Assembly: GCA_026388495.1 (NCBI GenBank) | Contig: JAPLJQ010000138.1 | Location: 1-7,937 of the forward strand | Direction of reading: 5' to 3' | Origin: Deltaproteobacteria bacterium | GTDB lineage: Bacteria > Desulfobacterota > Syntrophia > Syntrophales > UBA2185 | DNA length: 7,937 nt | Shown: in pieces, positions 6,711 to 7,937 of the stretch | Layout: the number at the start of each line of letters is the position of its first letter | How positions within the stretch are numbered: the stretch's first letter is position 1 | Program-made: the position numbers and the translations under genes | The notes under the pieces: model-generated | Told to the model about the DNA's origin: nothing | Seen by the model: the letters and a program-made list of their open reading frames with translations, nothing else | The model's database searches: none

Positions 6711-6739
6711 AGCCTAAGGAAAATAATTACGTCTGTCAA
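6711..6739 (-). promoter_or_regulatory. Candidate promoter for the small decayed operon
   Basis: A perfect TTGACA (6739-6734 on the minus strand) is followed after 17 bp by TAGGCT (6716-6711), a poor -10. The location, just upstream of the ribosome binding site and ATG at 6685, is what makes it plausible. Confidence 0.35.
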
Positions 6740-7004
6740 GAGAAATCACTTTATCGATCAATGCCGTTTGAACTCTTCAGAACGGCCATCCACCGGATCG
6801 CCTCTGAATCACTGCTCTTGCTGAAATAGACCTGAGAAGGCCACCGGCAGAGATATGAGGTTTGCCCAGGATAAATCAATCCGTTGAGACAGCCTTGGCC
6901 GCGGTCACGCAGCCACCGCCGGAAGACGGAAACGGCTCTCAGAACGGGGAATCCGAGGAGCCGAAAATGGGCAAAAACTCGGCATGAAAATGATCGGTGG
7001 TGTC
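6740..7004. other. Stretch with no supported gene
   Basis: No start-containing ORF of useful length is present. On the minus strand a frame without an ATG near its beginning stays open from 7005 to a TAA at 6753-6751 (85 codons, ending in RWMAVLKSSNGIDR). It might be the remnant of a coding region, but it matches nothing I recognise. The part around 6890-6960 is GC-rich, whereas 7010-7035 is almost pure AT, suggesting a patchwork of different origins. Confidence 0.4.
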
Positions 7005-7066
7005 GTCAGTTCATTAATTATATCATATATATAAGTCAGTTCATCGCGATGAACTGACCATTTTTT
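7005..7066 (+). terminator. Perfect 24-bp palindrome plus T-run (terminator-like), with an extra direct half-site
   Basis: GTCAGTTCATCG at 7035-7046 is followed at once by its exact complement (7047-7058), then CA and six T (7061-7066). This is the layout of a rho-independent terminator on the plus strand with a 10-bp stem and CGCG loop. A further direct copy of the half-site GTCAGTTCAT lies at 7005-7014, separated by 20 AT-rich bases, so the motif occurs three times. No gene ends just upstream, which also allows an operator or recombination-site reading. Confidence 0.55.
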
Positions 7067-7140
7067 CTCTCCCAAGCTGCCGCTTTGTAAAAGAGTCCGA
7101 TTGGCCCATTACAATATCTATTGCCTCGCGAGCACGAGAT

Positions 7141-7265
7141 AGAGAGAGCTTTGAATTTTGTCATTTCGAGGAGCGTTAGCGACGATAAATCTTAATGATT
7201 TTATGTATCTTAAGATTTCTCCTTTCAGTCGAAATGACAATATTGGCAGCTTTTCAAGCTCTCAT
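7141..7265. repeat. Dispersed palindromic repeat (MITE/REP-like), copy 2
   Basis: Same orientation as copy 1 and differing at only a handful of positions, including GAGGAGCG for GAGAAGCG and a one-base deletion near the right end. The outer 12-bp arms (7158-7169 and 7229-7240) are perfect. The inner arms (7184-7195 and 7210-7221) carry one mismatch. Ends GAGAGAGCTTTGAA and TTCAAGCTCTC are an imperfect terminal inverted repeat, better preserved here than in copy 1. Confidence 0.85.
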
Positions 7266-7543
7266 AGAATGGCTGTTCAGATGAAGGTAACGCCTGCCAC
7301 TGAGGAAAATCACTGTTATTATAGTCGTGATTTGCGACAAATGCGCTTGTGCAGCCCATTTCTACCCGTACTGCACAAGTGGATGGCGGAAAAAATAAAA
7401 TTTGCCGGTTATTGGTAACATCTACAATCAAATAGCTACAATTGAACAAAAAATTAGGGAATACCAATGGAAAGAGAGCATACGGCACCCACTATGCGCA
7501 AAGGTACCGCGTCAACTGCATGGGCTTGTTCGCCTCGGTTCTC
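7266..7543. other. Gene-free spacer with one hairpin
   Basis: No convincing coding region. ORFs that cross it are continuations of frames through the repeat. CTTGTGCAG (7346-7354) and CTGCACAAG (7371-7379) form a perfect 9-bp stem with a 16-nt loop and no adjacent T-run. Its role is unknown. Confidence 0.5.
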
Positions 7544-7879
7544 TTATCCAATGACCTCTGCAATGGTGTGACAGGACACATCGTTTTTGTCGAGCAAAGT
7601 AGACTGGAAGTCCAGAATGCGAGCAATAACTTCTTCGGTAATTCCACCTCGTCGTGCCGCTATTACTTTTTGTGCTTGTTCTATTTGGCCGGATCTGCGT
7701 AGCAGGTCAACGAGAATTGCCGTATTGGCACCTTCTCGCTTAAAGACTTGCTGACCATCATCTTCCGCAGTCACGAGCATCTCCGCCGCCCTCTGCCGAC
7801 ACTTCCTCGCCTGGTCAATCGGTGTGATAATCGAAAATTGACCAGAAGAACGGGGTAGTGATAACCGAACATTGACCAC
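7544..7879 (-). pseudogene. 3' end of an unrecognised gene, cut by an IS left end
   Basis: The frame gives 111 aa, but the first ~19 residues (MVNVRLSLPRSSGQFSIIT) are encoded by the terminal repeats of the adjacent insertion sequence. Native sequence probably begins near 7822 with IDQARKCRQRAAEMLV and continues through LVDLLRRSGQIEQAQKVIAA and EEVIARILDFQSTLL to HTIAEVIG. The piece is helical, soluble and TPR-like in rhythm, and looks like a real C-terminus rather than chance. I do not recognise the family. No ribosome binding site is evident before the ATG at 7879, so the fusion ORF is unlikely to be expressed as such. Confidence 0.6.
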
Positions 7880-7937
7880 CCGGAGCCTTTATCTTCCTGC
7901 TAAAGTGGTTGGGTATTTACCAACCATTTGTGGAGGA
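7823..7937 (+). mobile_element. Left end of a probable IS21-family insertion sequence (partial)
   Basis: Starting at TGTGATAATCG, two imperfect 22-bp direct repeats occur: GTGATAATCGAAAATTGACC... (7824-7845) and GTGATAACCGAACATTGACC... (7858-7879), 34 bp apart. TG-starting ends with repeated AAAATTGACCA-type sequences are characteristic of IS21-family elements, where they bind the IstA transposase. The sequence leads rightward to a strong GGAGGA at the window edge, so istA would start just outside. The assignment rests on motif memory; the transposase is not in the window. Confidence 0.6.
7906..7937 (+). promoter_or_regulatory. Hairpin and Shine-Dalgarno of the presumed transposase gene
   Basis: TGGTTGG (7906-7912) and CCAACCA (7920-7926) form a perfect 7-bp stem with a 7-nt loop. 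Five nt later comes GGAGGA (7932-7937), the last bases of the window. This stem-loop directly before the ribosome binding site could dampen transposase translation. Confidence 0.55.

Noticed and set aside
7158..7488. ORFs of 86 and 87 aa crossing repeat copy 2
   Set aside because: They begin or end inside the non-coding repeat, have no ribosome binding site or protein-like composition, and overlap each other on opposite strands.
7478..7540. Integron attC-like sequence (GGCGAACAAG on the minus strand) right after the stop of the truncated gene
   Set aside because: The core differs from RYYYAAC at two positions, and no matching GTTRRRY partner site is found at the other side, so a cassette site is not supported.
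7442..7702. 86-aa plus-strand ORF
   Set aside because: It overlaps the truncated minus-strand gene, whose product looks far more protein-like.
1..7937. CRISPR array, tRNA or rRNA
   Set aside because: No regularly spaced direct repeats, no cloverleaf with a TTCGA-type T-loop and CCA-end arrangement, and no conserved rRNA segment were seen on either strand.

Overview
The window looks like chromosome from an anaerobic Gram-negative bacterium of deltaproteobacterial (Desulfobacterota, perhaps Syntrophales-like) character. This is an inference from protein style, the roughly 50% GC coding regions and the dispersed GTCATTTCGA-type repeats; no rRNA or marker gene fixes the taxonomy.

Left part (1-3436). 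The 3' end of a plus-strand gene enters from the left. It reads like a papain-fold cysteine-protease domain of the type found at the C-terminus of the MOA lectin, and it runs convergently into a minus-strand pair. That pair is a 14-helix DHA2-type MFS exporter followed 40 nt later by an unusual three-part protein: an anti-sigma-type (RsbW-like) ATPase domain, a GNAT acetyltransferase domain and an uncharacterised C-terminal domain. The exporter carries a run of 12 G inside its coding sequence, which is either a phase-variation tract or a sequencing/assembly artefact.

Central part (3437-6103). A divergent intergenic region holds a candidate promoter in each direction. It leads to class I fructose-1,6-bisphosphatase (fbp) and a long-form class II fructose-bisphosphate aldolase (fba). 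Together they make a gluconeogenic pair: triose phosphates to fructose-1,6-bisphosphate to fructose-6-phosphate. A 126-bp palindromic dispersed repeat sits between the two genes, just upstream of the fba ribosome binding site.

Right part (6104-7937). This is a decayed accessory region. On the minus strand are the remains of a small operon: a 26-codon truncated ORF, a DUF4258-like gene with an in-frame TAA, and a DUF2283-like gene shifted out of frame by an exact 13-bp tandem duplication. None of the small genes is in the six-frame list as an intact product; they were read by hand from the sequence. Next come a gene-poor stretch, a perfect 24-bp palindrome followed by a T-run, and a second copy of the dispersed repeat. 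The window ends with the 3' end of an unrecognised gene cut by what looks like the left end of an IS21-family element, stopping at the Shine-Dalgarno sequence that would serve its transposase gene.
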